64,000 bases of DNA from Clostridiales bacterium (GTDB lineage: Bacteria > Bacillota > Clostridia > Oscillospirales > Oscillospiraceae). Under the pieces are notes generated by a model. That model was given only the letters and a program-made list of their open reading frames with translations. It searched no databases and was not told the DNA's origin. A program made the translations under genes and the position numbers. Shown in pieces: positions 43,417 to 52,881 of this stretch (positions are counted from its first letter, which is position 1; each line of letters starts with the position of its first letter). The stretch lies in contig JAHZBA010000005.1 of the NCBI GenBank assembly GCA_019423635.1, forward strand, positions 9,679 through 73,678, read 5' to 3'.

Positions 43417-44796
43417 ATGGTGCCCATGACTGTGCAGGAGATCGCCGACGCGGTACACGGCGAGTGGATCAATCCCAGAGAGGGCGCGGCCGCCGTGACG
43501 GAGGTCTGCACCGACAGCCGGAAGGTGGTTCCCGGCAGTCTCTTCCTGCCCTGGGTGGGCGAGAAGTTCGACGGACACGACTTCATCGACAAGGCCCTGG
43601 ACGGCGGCGCGGCGGGGTGCCTGTGCGCCCGGGTGCCGGAGACGCTGCGGCCGGACAGATTTTACATCCGGGTGGAGGACACCCGCCTGGCCCTGCGGGA
43701 CCTGGCCTCCGCCTACCGGGGGCGGTTTGACATCCCCGTGATTCAGATCACCGGCAGCGTGGGCAAGACCACCACCAAGGAGATGCTGGCGGCGGTTCTG
43801 GGGGCGAAGCTGCGGGTCCACAAGACGCCGGAGAACTATAATAACGACATCGGCACCCCCCTGGCGCTGCTGGGCCTTGGCCCGGAGCACCAGGCGGCGG
43901 TGATTGAGACGGGCATGAACCACGCCGGGGAGATCCGGTACCTGGGCGCGATGGTGCGGCCGGACATCGCCCTGATCTCCAACATCGGCGACGCACATAT
44001 CGAATTTTTGGGCAGCCGGGAGGGCATTCTCCAGGCCAAGTGTGAGATTTTTGAGCATCTGCGGGAGGGGGGACTGGCCGTCCTCAACGGGGACGACGCC
44101 CTGCTGGATACGCTCCATCTGCCCTTCCGGACCGTGCGCTGCGGCCAGTCCGAGCACTGCCAGGTGCGGATCACGGAGATTGCCGACCACGGGGTGGAGG
44201 GCATCACCTGCACCGTCGCCACGGAGCGGGATGTCTATCACCTGACGGTGCCGGCGCCGGGGGAGCATATGGCCTATCCGGCCTCCATGGCGGTGGCCGT
44301 GGGGGAGGAGCTGGGGCTGAGCCGGGAGGAGATCCTCCGGGGGGTTGCGGCCTTTGAGCCCACGGGCTCCCGGATGCGGGTGGTGCGGCTGCCCCAGGGG
44401 CGGATTCTCCTGGACGACTGCTACAACGCCAACCCCCAGTCCGTCACCGCGGCGCTGGAGGTGCTGGCCAAGACGGACTGCGAGCGGACGGTGGCGGTGC
44501 TGGGCGACATGGGCGAGCTGGGGGACCTGACGGATCAGGCCCACTACAACATGGGCGCGCTGGCGGCCATGCTGGGCATCGACCTGGTGGTGGCCGTGGG
44601 CACCAAGGCGGACCGGATTGCCGACGGGGTGTCCCTGAGCGGAGGCACGGTGCTGTGCTTTGACACGGCGGAGGAGGCCCTGCCGGCCCTGCGGGAACAG
44701 CTGGAGCCCGGCACCACCATGCTGGTGAAGGCGTCTCACGCCATGCACTTTGGACAGCTGGTGGATCAGCTGAGAGGAATTTATGAGAAGGTATGA
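43417..44796 (+). CDS. murF: UDP-MurNAc-tripeptide-D-Ala-D-Ala ligase
   Basis: 459 residues, full length. Mur-ligase N-domain with TDSRKVVPGSLFLPWVGEKF, ATP loop ITGSVGKTTTKEML, the MurF-specific HKTPENYNNDIGTPL, and the central and C-terminal domains (LLDDCYNANPQSVTAAL, VLGDMGELG, VLVKASHAMHF-type end). It adds D-Ala-D-Ala to the UDP-MurNAc peptide in the cytoplasm. It is coupled to ddl (1-base gap) and overlaps the ABC-F gene by 4 bases. Confidence 0.96.
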   Translation: MVPMTVQEIADAVHGEWINPREGAAAVTEVCTDSRKVVPGSLFLPWVGEKFDGHDFIDKALDGGAAGCLCARVPETLRPDRFYIRVEDTRLALRDLASAYRGRFDIPVIQITGSVGKTTTKEMLAAVLGAKLRVHKTPENYNNDIGTPLALLGLGPEHQAAVIETGMNHAGEIRYLGAMVRPDIALISNIGDAHIEFLGSREGILQAKCEIFEHLREGGLAVLNGDDALLDTLHLPFRTVRCGQSEHCQVRITEIADHGVEGITCTVATERDVYHLTVPAPGEHMAYPASMAVAVGEELGLSREEILRGVAAFEPTGSRMRVVRLPQGRILLDDCYNANPQSVTAALEVLAKTDCERTVAVLGDMGELGDLTDQAHYNMGALAAMLGIDLVVAVGTKADRIADGVSLSGGTVLCFDTAEEALPALREQLEPGTTMLVKASHAMHFGQLVDQLRGIYEKV

Positions 44797-46688
44797 TTGA
44801 GATACAGGTAAACGGCCTGGTGAAATCCTTTGAGGTGGGGCACAACGTCCTGGACGGCCTGACCTTTCAGATTGACCAGGGGGAGCGGGTGGGCCTGCTT
44901 GGCAAGAACGGCGCCGGGAAGACCACGCTCTTTAAGATCTTGACCGGGGAGCTGGAGTGTGACGAGGGAACCGTCGCCGTGGGGCAGGGCCGCCGCCTGG
45001 GACTGATCTCCCAGATCCCCGTGTATCCGGCGGGATACACGGTGGAGGACGTGCTCCGCTCCGCCTTTTCCCGGCTGGAGAGTTTGTCGGAGGAGATGCG
45101 GTCCCTGGAGCGCCGCATGGCGGCGGGGGAGTCGGACCCCGCCCTGCTGCGGCGGTACGGGTCCCTGAGCGAGCGGTTTGAGGTCTTCGGCGGCTATGAC
45201 ACGGACATAGCGGTCAACAAAATTGCCAACGGCCTCTCCATCTCCCAGGAGATGCGGGCTCAGCTCTTTGACAGCCTCTCCGGCGGGGAGAAGACCCGGG
45301 TGAACCTGGGCCGCCTCATTCTGGAGGACACGGACATCCTGCTGCTGGACGAGCCCACCAACCACCTGGACCTCCATGCCACGGAGTGGCTGGAGGAGTA
45401 TATCCGCTCCTTCCGGGGCACGGTGGTGGCCATCTCCCATGACCGCTACTTCCTGGACCGGGTGGTGACCCGGGTCATTGAGATCATTGACGGCAAAGCG
45501 GAGTTCTACAGCGGCAACTACAGCTTCTACGCCGTGGAGAAGGAGCGGCGCTACCAGGAGCGCCTGAAGCAGTACCAGAAGGAGCAGGCCAAAATTGAGC
45601 AGCTGGAGAAGGCGGCGGAGCAGCTGCGCCTCTGGGCCTTTATGGGCATGGACAAGACCTACCGCCGGGCCGTGAACATCGAGCGGCGGATTGAGCGGAT
45701 GCGCACCACCGAGAGACCCACCAAGGCGAGGAAGATGGACGCCCGATTCTCCACCGCCGAGTTCCACGGCGACGAGGTGCTGGGCCTCCGGAATCTGGCA
45801 AAAGCCTACGGGGACAAGCACCTTTTTGAGGGCATCACATTGAAGGTGGAGGGCGGCGAGCGGATCGCCCTGATCGGGGACAACGGCACGGGAAAGTCCA
45901 CCCTCATCAAGATGATTATGGGGGAGGTGTACCCCGACGACGGCCGGATCAGGGTAGGCCCCCAGGTGAAAGCGGCCTACCTGCCCCAGATCATCCACTT
46001 TGACCACCCGGACTGGAACCTGGTGGAGAACATGATGGCGGCCAAGAAGGGCCTCTCGGCTCAGTCCGCCCGAAACCGCCTGGCGGCCTACGACTTCCGG
46101 GGCGAGGACGTGTTCAAGCCGGTGTCGGTGCTCTCCGGCGGGGAGCAGAGCCGTCTCAGGCTCTGTATGCTGATGGACGACGAGGTGAACCTCCTGATTC
46201 TGGACGAGCCCACGAACCACCTGGACATCGCCTCCCGGGAGTGGATCGAGGAGGCGGTGGAGGCCTACGACGGGACGCTCCTCTTTGTCAGCCACGACCG
46301 GTACTTCATCAACCGCTTTGCCACCCGGATCTGGGAGCTGGAGGGGGGGACCGTCACAGACTACCCCATGGGCTTCACCCAGTACCGGCAGGAGAAGGCC
46401 AAGGAGGCGGCGGAGAGGGCCGAGCCGCCAAAGCCCGCGAAGGAGAGGGTGGAACGCCCCGTCCGGGGCAACCGGGCCCAGCAGAACGCGCGGCGGCAGC
46501 TGACGATCTGCGAGCGGGAGATTGCGAAGGCGGAGGAGCAGATCACCGCCCTGGAGCGGGAGATGGAGGCGGCCGCCTGCGACTATGAGAAGCTGACCGC
46601 GTTGACGGCAGAGCGGGAGACGGCGCAGGCGGCGCTGGACGCGCTGTATGAGAAGTGGGAGCAGCTCAGCGAGGAAGCCGGAGAATAA
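44793..46688 (+). CDS. ABC-F family ATPase (ribosome-associated)
   Basis: 631 residues with two ABC domains and no membrane segment. Domain 1: GKNGAGKTTLFK, LSGGEKTRVNLGRLIL, LLLDEPTNHLDLHATEWLEE. An interdomain linker about 235-315 (RYQERLKQYQKEQAKIEQLE) is the ABC-F hallmark. Domain 2: GDNGTGKSTLIK, LSGGEQSRLRLCML, LILDEPTNHLD. A C-terminal coiled coil (about 560-630) resembles Uup and YfmR. ABC-F proteins act on ribosomes, resolving stalls or protecting from antibiotics; which applies here is unclear. It overlaps murF by 4 bases, and a palindromic repeat follows. Confidence 0.92.
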   Translation: MIEIQVNGLVKSFEVGHNVLDGLTFQIDQGERVGLLGKNGAGKTTLFKILTGELECDEGTVAVGQGRRLGLISQIPVYPAGYTVEDVLRSAFSRLESLSEEMRSLERRMAAGESDPALLRRYGSLSERFEVFGGYDTDIAVNKIANGLSISQEMRAQLFDSLSGGEKTRVNLGRLILEDTDILLLDEPTNHLDLHATEWLEEYIRSFRGTVVAISHDRYFLDRVVTRVIEIIDGKAEFYSGNYSFYAVEKERRYQERLKQYQKEQAKIEQLEKAAEQLRLWAFMGMDKTYRRAVNIERRIERMRTTERPTKARKMDARFSTAEFHGDEVLGLRNLAKAYGDKHLFEGITLKVEGGERIALIGDNGTGKSTLIKMIMGEVYPDDGRIRVGPQVKAAYLPQIIHFDHPDWNLVENMMAAKKGLSAQSARNRLAAYDFRGEDVFKPVSVLSGGEQSRLRLCMLMDDEVNLLILDEPTNHLDIASREWIEEAVEAYDGTLLFVSHDRYFINRFATRIWELEGGTVTDYPMGFTQYRQEKAKEAAERAEPPKPAKERVERPVRGNRAQQNARRQLTICEREIAKAEEQITALEREMEAAACDYEKLTALTAERETAQAALDALYEKWEQLSEEAGE

Positions 46689-46806
46689 AAAGTTTCGGTC
46701 AAGCCTTTTCAAAGGCTTGCGGGGTCCAGGGGCAGAGCCCCTGGGGATATGGGGCGAAGCCCCAACGTCATCGTGGAGAAGCAAGGCGAAGCCGATGCTT
46801 CTCCCG
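46687..46806. repeat. Dispersed palindromic repeat, copy 1
   Basis: Starts AAAAAGTTTCG and contains nested hairpins CAAGCC-GGCTTG, CCAGGGGC-GCCCCTGG, GGGGC-GCCCC and GGAGAAGC-GCTTCTCC. The first 60 bases are shared with copies at 52364 and 56570. It follows the ABC-F stop directly and may stop or slow transcription. Confidence 0.75.
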
Positions 46807-46840
46807 GAAAACTCCCAAGAGAAGACCCAAAAGAGGAACC

Positions 46841-47599
46841 ATGAAGAAAAACCTACCCTATATTTTTATTGCCGCCCTCATCCTGGGAGGCCTGGCGCTG
46901 ATCGTCATCCCCAACGGAATGCGCTTTACCGGCTGCCTGCTGCTGTGGGCCGCGGCTCTCTGGATTGTCTGGCTCCTGCTCACCCGCTGGGCCAGAAACT
47001 CAAAAGCGGGCCGATGGTGCCGCCGGCTCTTCACCATAGGGCTCACCGCCCTGCTGACGGTGCTGTGCGCCTTCGAGATCGCCATCGTCTCCCACGGCGA
47101 GGCGGACCACTCCGCCCTCCCCGTGGACGCGGTGATCGTCCTGGGGGCCGGCGTCAACGGCGAGACCCCCTCGGCGGCGCTGTGGAGCCGCATCCGGGCC
47201 GCGGCGAACTACCTGCAAACCCATCCGGAGGTCCCCGTGGTCCTCTCCGGCGGCCAGGGCCCCGGGGAGGAGATCACGGAGGCGGAGGCTATGCGCCGGG
47301 CGCTGTGGACCAACAGCGCCGAGGAGAACGCCCGCTACCTTCTGGAAGAGCGCTCCACCAGCACGGCGGAGAACTTCCGCTTTTCCAGAGAGCTCCTGGA
47401 GGAGCACGGCCTGGACACGGACACGGCGGTCATCGCCGTGGTGACCAACGACTTCCACTGCTTCCGGACCCACCTGATCGCCCGGCGGGCGGGATTGAAC
47501 ACCGTCGACGTCCCGGCGGAGCTGCCCTGGTGGTGGCTGAGCGCCAACTATTACCTGCGGGAGTCCTTCGCACTGGTGAAGACCCTGCTGTTTGATTGA
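46841..47599 (+). CDS. YdcF/SanA-like membrane protein (DUF218)
   Basis: 252 residues. Two transmembrane segments near the N-terminus (about 5-22 and 25-45), a third hydrophobic stretch near 62-80, then a DUF218 domain with VDAVIVLGAGVNG, VVLSGGQGPGEEI, the TSTAENFRFSRELL region and VVTNDFHCFRTHLIA. Relatives (SanA, YdcF, ElyC) act in envelope or lipid-carrier metabolism with no settled chemistry. The ATG follows GAGGAACC; frames further upstream run through the repeat. The cell-wall genes upstream fit an envelope role. Confidence 0.85.
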   Translation: MKKNLPYIFIAALILGGLALIVIPNGMRFTGCLLLWAAALWIVWLLLTRWARNSKAGRWCRRLFTIGLTALLTVLCAFEIAIVSHGEADHSALPVDAVIVLGAGVNGETPSAALWSRIRAAANYLQTHPEVPVVLSGGQGPGEEITEAEAMRRALWTNSAEENARYLLEERSTSTAENFRFSRELLEEHGLDTDTAVIAVVTNDFHCFRTHLIARRAGLNTVDVPAELPWWWLSANYYLRESFALVKTLLFD

Positions 47600-47658
47600 A
47601 GGAATATCGTTCGCGGAGCGCCGTGCCGCTTCGCGGTTTCGTCAGAAGAGGTGGATAT

Positions 47659-48141
47659 ATGAGCGAGATATTATGTGTGTATTACTCCCGAACGGGACAT
47701 ACCAGACAGGCCATGGAGGAGATTGCCCAGGCCCTGGACGCGGAGCTGGTGGAGATCAGCGACGGCAGGGACCGCAGCGGCGCCCTGGGCGTTCTGCGCT
47801 GCGGGCTGGACGCCATGAAGCGGACCACCCGGCCCGTCAGGGCCTTCCAGACCAAGCGGCCTCTGGAGAGCTACCGCCTGGTGATCGTGGGGTCCCCCAT
47901 TTGGGCGGGGCGGTGCAGCAGCGTGGTCCGGGGCTTTATGAAGCAGTACGGAAAGAGCATTTCAAATGCGGCCTATGTGGTCACCCGGGGCAGCGAGGAC
48001 CGGAACGAGGAGGTCTTTGACCAGATGGACCTGTATGCCCCCTGCGGCCACCAGGCCGCCGTGTCGCTGCGCAGCGGCTCCGTGGGCTATGCCTTCTGGC
48101 AGGAGGAATTTTTGCGGCAGGTGCGGGAATTTTTGAAGTAG
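47659..48141 (+). CDS. Flavodoxin-like protein
   Basis: 160 residues. The N-terminal FMN phosphate loop is present (ILCVYYSRTGHTRQAMEEI), with IVGSPIWAGRCSS as the second loop region and a central strand AAYVVTRGSED. It is probably an FMN-binding electron-transfer or NADPH:quinone-type protein; its partner is unknown. The start at 47659 follows AGAGGTGG; the frame open from 47596 begins right at the end of the SanA-like gene. It lies 40 bases upstream of prfA, and they may be co-transcribed. Confidence 0.82.
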   Translation: MSEILCVYYSRTGHTRQAMEEIAQALDAELVEISDGRDRSGALGVLRCGLDAMKRTTRPVRAFQTKRPLESYRLVIVGSPIWAGRCSSVVRGFMKQYGKSISNAAYVVTRGSEDRNEEVFDQMDLYAPCGHQAAVSLRSGSVGYAFWQEEFLRQVREFLK

Positions 48142-48180
48142 GGGCACCGTTTTTCAATGTTTGATGAGAGGAGCCGGCGG

Positions 48181-49245
48181 ATGTTGGACAAGATAAAGGC
48201 GCTGGCACTGCGGTATGAGGATCTGCAGGCTCAGCTGGCAGATCCGGACGTCTACGGCGACGCCGCCCGGCTGCGGGATCTCAACCGGGAGCTCAAGGAG
48301 CTGGAGCCGGTGGCGGCGGCCTGCCGGGCCTGGCAGGAGGCGTTGGGGAGACAGGAGGAGGCGGAGTCCCTGCTCCACGACCCGGAGTTTCGGGATCTGG
48401 CCCAGGAGGAGCTGGCGGCGGCCCGGACGGAGCTCCAGCGGCTGGAGGGGGAGATCCGCCTGCTGCTGCTTCCCCGGGACCCGGACAGCCACCGGGACGT
48501 GGTGATGGAGCTGCGGGGCGGCGTCGGCGGCGAGGAGGGCGCGCTGTTTGCGGCGGCCCTTCTGCGGATGTACACCATGTACGCCCAGAGCCGGGGCTGG
48601 CGGATGGAGATGGTCAATCTCAATGAGACGGAGCTGGGGGGCGTGAAGGAGTGCAGCGTTCTCATCGAGGGCGAGGGCGTCTTCTCCCGGCTGAAGTTTG
48701 AAAGCGGCGTCCACCGGGTCCAGCGGGTGCCGGAGACGGAGTCCGGAGGCCGGATTCACACCAGCGCCGCCACCGTGGCGGTCCTGCCCTCGGCGGAGGA
48801 GGTGGACGTGGAGATCAACCCCAGGGATCTCCAGATCGACACCTACCGCGCCTCCGGAGCCGGGGGACAGCACGTCAACAAGACGGAATCCGCCATCCGG
48901 ATCACCCACCTGCCCACAGGCCTTGTGGTGGAGTGCCAGGACGAGCGGAGCCAGTATAAAAACAAGGACAAGGCTATGAAGGTCCTGCGGTCCCGGCTCT
49001 ATGAGATGGAGCGGGAGCGCCGGGCCGCGGCGGAGGCCGCCCAGCGCCGCTCCCAGGTGGGCAGCGGCGACCGCAGTGAGCGCATCCGCACCTACAACTT
49101 CCCCCAGGGCCGGGTGACGGACCACCGCATCGGTCTGACGCTCTACAAGCTGGACGCCGTGATGGACGGCCAGCTGGACGAGATCATCGACGCCCTGGTG
49201 ACGGCGGAGCAGGCGGAGAAGCTGAGAGGCGGCGCGGCGGAGTGA
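48181..49245 (+). CDS. prfA: Peptide chain release factor 1
   Basis: 354 residues. The stop-codon recognition tripeptide is PET in RVQRVPETESGGRIHTSAA (PxT type, which marks RF1, not RF2), and the catalytic GGQ is in SGAGGQHVNKTESA. The N-terminal coiled domain (KIKALALRYEDLQAQLADPD) is normal. It reads UAA and UAG. The ATG at 48181 has GAGGAG 7 bases upstream; an ATG at 48157 lacks a site. The glutamine methylase gene prmC, often next to prfA, is not here; tsaC follows after 56 bases. Confidence 0.95.
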   Translation: MLDKIKALALRYEDLQAQLADPDVYGDAARLRDLNRELKELEPVAAACRAWQEALGRQEEAESLLHDPEFRDLAQEELAAARTELQRLEGEIRLLLLPRDPDSHRDVVMELRGGVGGEEGALFAAALLRMYTMYAQSRGWRMEMVNLNETELGGVKECSVLIEGEGVFSRLKFESGVHRVQRVPETESGGRIHTSAATVAVLPSAEEVDVEINPRDLQIDTYRASGAGGQHVNKTESAIRITHLPTGLVVECQDERSQYKNKDKAMKVLRSRLYEMERERRAAAEAAQRRSQVGSGDRSERIRTYNFPQGRVTDHRIGLTLYKLDAVMDGQLDEIIDALVTAEQAEKLRGGAAE

Positions 49246-49301
49246 GGGAGTATTGGAAACCGGCGGGGAATCCCCCGCAAGAGAGATAGAGGCGAACACA
49301 T

Positions 49302-50972
49302 ATGATGCAGACGATCTATTATGACTTACGGGATATCAAGGGACCTCAGAAGGAGATCCGGGACAAGGTCAGCGCCGCCGCCAAAATCCTGCGGGAGGGC
49401 GGTCTGGTGGGCCTGCCCACCGAGACGGTGTACGGCCTGGGGGCCAACGGGCTGGACGGCGCCGCCGTCCGGAAGATCTTTGAGGCCAAGGGCCGTCCCC
49501 AGGACAATCCGCTGATTCTCCACGTCACCGGCCCCCAGTGGCTGCCCCGCTACTGTGCGGAGGTGCCGCCCATGGCCTATGTGCTGGCCAGAAAGTTCTG
49601 GCCCGGTCCCCTGACGCTGATCCTGAAGCGGGGCCCCGGGATTCCGGACGAGACCACCGCGGGGCTGGACACCATTGCCGTCCGCTGCCCCAACCACCCG
49701 GTGACCCTGGCCATCATCCGGGAGGCGGGGGTGCCCATCGCGGCGCCCAGCGCCAACCTCTCCGGCCGCCCCAGCTGTACCACGGCGGAGGATGTGCTGG
49801 AGGATATGAACGGCAGAATCCAGTGCCTGGTGGACGGCGGCCCCTGCACCGTGGGAGTGGAGTCCACCATTCTGGATTTGACCTGCGAGCCGCCCCGGCT
49901 GCTGCGCCCCGGCGGGGTGTCCATGGAGACCCTGGAGCAGATGATCGGCCCCATCCTGCTGGATAAGGCCGTCAGCAGCAGCCTCTCGGAGGGAGAGCAG
50001 CCCCGGGCCCCCGGGATGAAGTACCGCCATTATGCGCCCAAGGCGCCTGTCACGGTGATTACCGGCGCGCCCGGAAACTCCGCCCGGGAGATCCTGCGGC
50101 GGGCGGGGCCGACCTCCGGCGTCATCTGCTTTGAGGAGTACGCCGCCCGCTTCACAGGGCAGAAGGTCCAGTCCCTGGGCCCCAGCCAGGATAAGCAGAC
50201 CCAGGCCCAGCGGGTCTTTGACGCCCTGCGGTTTTTCGACAGCCAGGACGTGACGGAGATCTACGCCCAGTGCCCCGACAACCAGGGTCTGGGCCTGGCC
50301 ATCGCCAACCGGCTGAAAAAGGCCGCGGGCTTCCGCATCATCGACGCCGACAGCCCCCGGGTGGTGCTGGGCATCACCGGCTGCACCGGCGCGGGGAAGA
50401 CCAGCGTGCTGGAGGCCCTGCGGAGCATGGGGGGCACGGTGGTGGACTGCGACGCCGTGTACCACCGGATGCTGGAGGAGAGCGACGAGCTGCGCAACGC
50501 CATCAACGTGGTCTTTCCCGGCGTGTTCACCACGGAGGGGAAGCTGAACCGGCAGAAGCTGGGGAAGGAGGTCTTTGCCCAGCGGGACCGGCTGGCCCGG
50601 CTGAATGAGATCGTCTTTCAGTATGTGGTGCCGGAGGTCCAGCGGCAGATAGGCAGCGAGGCGGGACTGTACGCCGTGGACGCCATCAATCTGCTGGAGA
50701 GCGGCCTTGCGGAGCTGTGCGACTGCACCATCGCCGTGACGGCTCCCACGGAGCTGCGGGTCCGGCGAATCATGGCGCGGGACGGCATCTCGGAGCAGTA
50801 CGCCCGGATGCGGGTCACCGCGCAGAAATCCGATGAGTACTACCGCACCAAGTGCGACTATGAACTGGCCAACGCCGGGGACGATCCCCAGGCCTTCCAG
50901 GCGGAAGCCCGGGAATTCTTCCGGCGGCTGATTGAGGCCATCAAGGAGGAAAAAGCCCGTGGAAAAGAATGA
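49302..50972 (+). CDS. TsaC/Sua5 threonylcarbamoyl-AMP synthase fused to dephospho-CoA kinase
   Basis: 556 residues. Residues 1 to about 345 are a full Sua5: YrdC domain (GLVGLPTETVYGLGANGLDG, EAKGRPQDNPLILHV, PIAAPSANLSGRPS) plus the Sua5 C-terminal domain (PGMKYRHYAPKAP). They make threonylcarbamoyl-AMP for the tRNA t6A modification. Residues about 352-550 are a CoaE: P-loop GITGCTGAGKTSVLEAL, DCDAVYH, EKARGK-type end; it phosphorylates dephospho-CoA. No stop or frame shift separates them. Neither enzyme is known to need the other, so the joining may only ensure co-expression. It overlaps the next gene by 14 bases. Confidence 0.9.
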   Translation: MMQTIYYDLRDIKGPQKEIRDKVSAAAKILREGGLVGLPTETVYGLGANGLDGAAVRKIFEAKGRPQDNPLILHVTGPQWLPRYCAEVPPMAYVLARKFWPGPLTLILKRGPGIPDETTAGLDTIAVRCPNHPVTLAIIREAGVPIAAPSANLSGRPSCTTAEDVLEDMNGRIQCLVDGGPCTVGVESTILDLTCEPPRLLRPGGVSMETLEQMIGPILLDKAVSSSLSEGEQPRAPGMKYRHYAPKAPVTVITGAPGNSAREILRRAGPTSGVICFEEYAARFTGQKVQSLGPSQDKQTQAQRVFDALRFFDSQDVTEIYAQCPDNQGLGLAIANRLKKAAGFRIIDADSPRVVLGITGCTGAGKTSVLEALRSMGGTVVDCDAVYHRMLEESDELRNAINVVFPGVFTTEGKLNRQKLGKEVFAQRDRLARLNEIVFQYVVPEVQRQIGSEAGLYAVDAINLLESGLAELCDCTIAVTAPTELRVRRIMARDGISEQYARMRVTAQKSDEYYRTKCDYELANAGDDPQAFQAEAREFFRRLIEAIKEEKARGKE

Positions 50973-52362
50973 GTTCAAGGAGTGGAAGGAGAAGCTGTTC
51001 TCCGGAAAAAAGAACGGCTACGACAAACTGACGGCGCAGGAGCTGGAGGCCATGGAGGCCTACTGCACCGGCTACAAGGCCTACCTGGACGAGGGAAAGA
51101 CCGAGCGGCTCTGCGCCGCCGAGAGCATCCGCCTGGCCGAGAGCGCCGGCTACCGGCCCTACACCCGCGGCATGGCGCTGAAGGCGGGGGACAAGGTCTA
51201 CCGCTGCAACCGGGGCAAGGCGGTGATGCTGGCCCACATCGGGGAGCGGAGCCTGGCGGAGGGCGTCCAGATCGCCGCCGCCCATATCGACTCCCCCCGG
51301 CTGGACTTGAAGCCCAACCCGCTGTATGAGGACAGCGAGCTGGCCTACTTCAAGACCCACTACTACGGCGGCATCCGCAAGTACCAGTGGGTGACGCTGC
51401 CGCTGGAGCTCCACGGCGTGGCGGTGCTGAAGGACGGCACCCAGGTGGCGGTGCACATCGGCGCCGCGCCGGGGGAGCCGCGGCTGGTGATTACGGATCT
51501 CCTGCCCCATCTGGGCCAGGAGCAGGCGAAAAAGCCTCTGGCCAGCGCCATCCCCGGCGAGACGCTGAACCTGCTGCTGGGCAGCCGCCCCATCGGGGAG
51601 GAGGACGAAAAGGGCCGGGTGAAGCTGGCCGTCATGAAGCTCCTCTATGAGAAGTACGGCATTGTGGAGGACGACTTCACCTCCGCGGAGCTGGAGGCGG
51701 TGCCGGCGGGCACAGCCTGCGACGTGGGGCTGGACCGCTCGCTGATCGGCGCCTACGGCCACGACGACCGGGTGTGCGCCTACGCCGCGCTGCGGGCGCT
51801 GCTGGATCTTGCAAAGACGCCGGAGAAGACCGCCGTCTGTATGCTGGCGGACAAGGAGGAGATCGGCTCCGACGGCGTGACGGGAATGCAGTCTGCGGCC
51901 TTTGACACCTTCCTGGAGGACCTGTGCGACAGCCAGGGCGTTCCCCTGCGGGTGTGCTTTGAGAACTCCTTCTGCCTCAGCGCCGACGTGACGGCGGCCT
52001 ACGACCCCAACTATCCGGACGTGTTTGAAAAGCGGAACGAGGCAAAGGTGAATTACGGCATCAGCCTGTGCAAGTATACCGGCTCCCGGGGCAAATCCGG
52101 GGCCTCCGACGCCGACGCGGAGACGGTGGCCTATGTGCGGCGCCTGTTCGACGGGGCCGGTGTCATCTGGCAGATCACGGAGCTGGGCAAGGTGGACGCC
52201 GGCGGCGGCGGGACGGTGGCCATGTATATGGCAAACCGGAATATCGCCACGCTGGACGCCGGCGTGCCGGTGCTGAGTATGCACGCGCCCTTTGAGACCG
52301 TGGCCAAGCTGGACTGCTATGAGACGTACCTTGGCATGAAAGCCGTCTATCAGGCGACGTAA
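50959..52362 (+). CDS. M18-family aminopeptidase
   Basis: 467 residues. Family M18 metal and catalytic motifs are visible: QIAAAHIDSPRLDLKP (His), GAYGHDDRVCAY (Asp), ADKEEIGSDGVTGMQ (Glu-Glu), and LSMHAPFETVAKLD (His). M18 enzymes are cytoplasmic, often dodecameric, and release acidic or neutral N-terminal residues. The start is GTG 50959 with AAGGAGG 8 bases upstream, inside the end of the fusion gene, so translation is probably coupled. A repeat element begins 2 bases after the stop. Confidence 0.9.
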   Translation: MEKNEFKEWKEKLFSGKKNGYDKLTAQELEAMEAYCTGYKAYLDEGKTERLCAAESIRLAESAGYRPYTRGMALKAGDKVYRCNRGKAVMLAHIGERSLAEGVQIAAAHIDSPRLDLKPNPLYEDSELAYFKTHYYGGIRKYQWVTLPLELHGVAVLKDGTQVAVHIGAAPGEPRLVITDLLPHLGQEQAKKPLASAIPGETLNLLLGSRPIGEEDEKGRVKLAVMKLLYEKYGIVEDDFTSAELEAVPAGTACDVGLDRSLIGAYGHDDRVCAYAALRALLDLAKTPEKTAVCMLADKEEIGSDGVTGMQSAAFDTFLEDLCDSQGVPLRVCFENSFCLSADVTAAYDPNYPDVFEKRNEAKVNYGISLCKYTGSRGKSGASDADAETVAYVRRLFDGAGVIWQITELGKVDAGGGGTVAMYMANRNIATLDAGVPVLSMHAPFETVAKLDCYETYLGMKAVYQAT

Positions 52363-52363
52363 G

Positions 52364-52425
52364 AAAAAAGTTTCGTCCGCCTTTTCAAAGGCGGCGGGGG
52401 TCCAGGGGGCGGCGCCCCCTGGGGA
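52364..52425. repeat. Dispersed palindromic repeat, copy 2
   Basis: AAAAAAGTTTCG followed by the stem CCGCC-TTTTCAAA-GGCGG and then CCAGGGGGC-GCCCCCTGG; the same order as copies 1 and 3, with compensating changes in the stems. It begins just after the M18 peptidase stop. Confidence 0.75.
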
Positions 52426-52456
52426 GACGCCGGGACAATACCTCTGCAAAAAACGG

Positions 52457-52482
52457 GCGCCCGGGGCGAGAGCCCCGGGCGC
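52457..52482 (+). terminator. Stem-loop, probable terminator downstream of the M18 peptidase gene
   Basis: A perfect 11-bp stem GCGCCCGGGGC, loop GAGA, complement, preceded by AAAAAAC and followed by TTCTTCG. The T-run is interrupted, so strength is uncertain. Confidence 0.5.
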
Positions 52483-52881
52483 TTCTTCGCCTTGAAAAGG
52501 GTTTCCAGAACACCTCGTAGGGGCGGCTATTAGCCGCCGGTTTCCCAACGATATCCGGATCTCCACTGGTACTCCGCCAAGCTGAAACATTGCATTTGTC
52601 TTTGGGCCGGATTTCCGCATGGCTTCATTGTCCCCGCAAGGAGGATGCCGCATCCGCAAGGCGACAGAGCTGCCAGCGGCTGCGCAGTTGTCCTTAGTGG
52701 GCGTCAGCCCATCGGCGTCCTCCACCTCGCCCTGCAAAAATCCTGCTCCAAATCCAATCTGCAATTTCTAACTTGGCAGAGTACCAGGGCCTGTTCATAA
52801 CCGCCCCTGCATACCGGATCTCCCGCAGCCAGGCAGAAAAAGATCCCCTGAGATGGTGTTTTTCTATTTTTCAAACACGGC
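52483..52881. other. Intergenic region with palindrome and two-copy repeat
   Basis: No intact gene is seen. GGCGGCTA-T-TAGCCGCC at 52522-52538 is a perfect palindrome. About 52672-52752 is an inverted copy of the sequence at 63529-63588. On the minus strand a frame runs through most of this region without a ribosome site, so an old mobile element or gene remnant is possible. Confidence 0.5.
52672..52752 (-). repeat. Two-copy dispersed repeat, copy A
   Basis: Read on the minus strand it shares GCAGGGC-AGG, AGGACGC, GGGCTGACGCCC and AAGGACAACTGC-CAGCC, in the same order and spacing, with the plus-strand sequence at 63529-63588. Agreement is about 80 percent over roughly 65 bases by eye. Confidence 0.65.
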
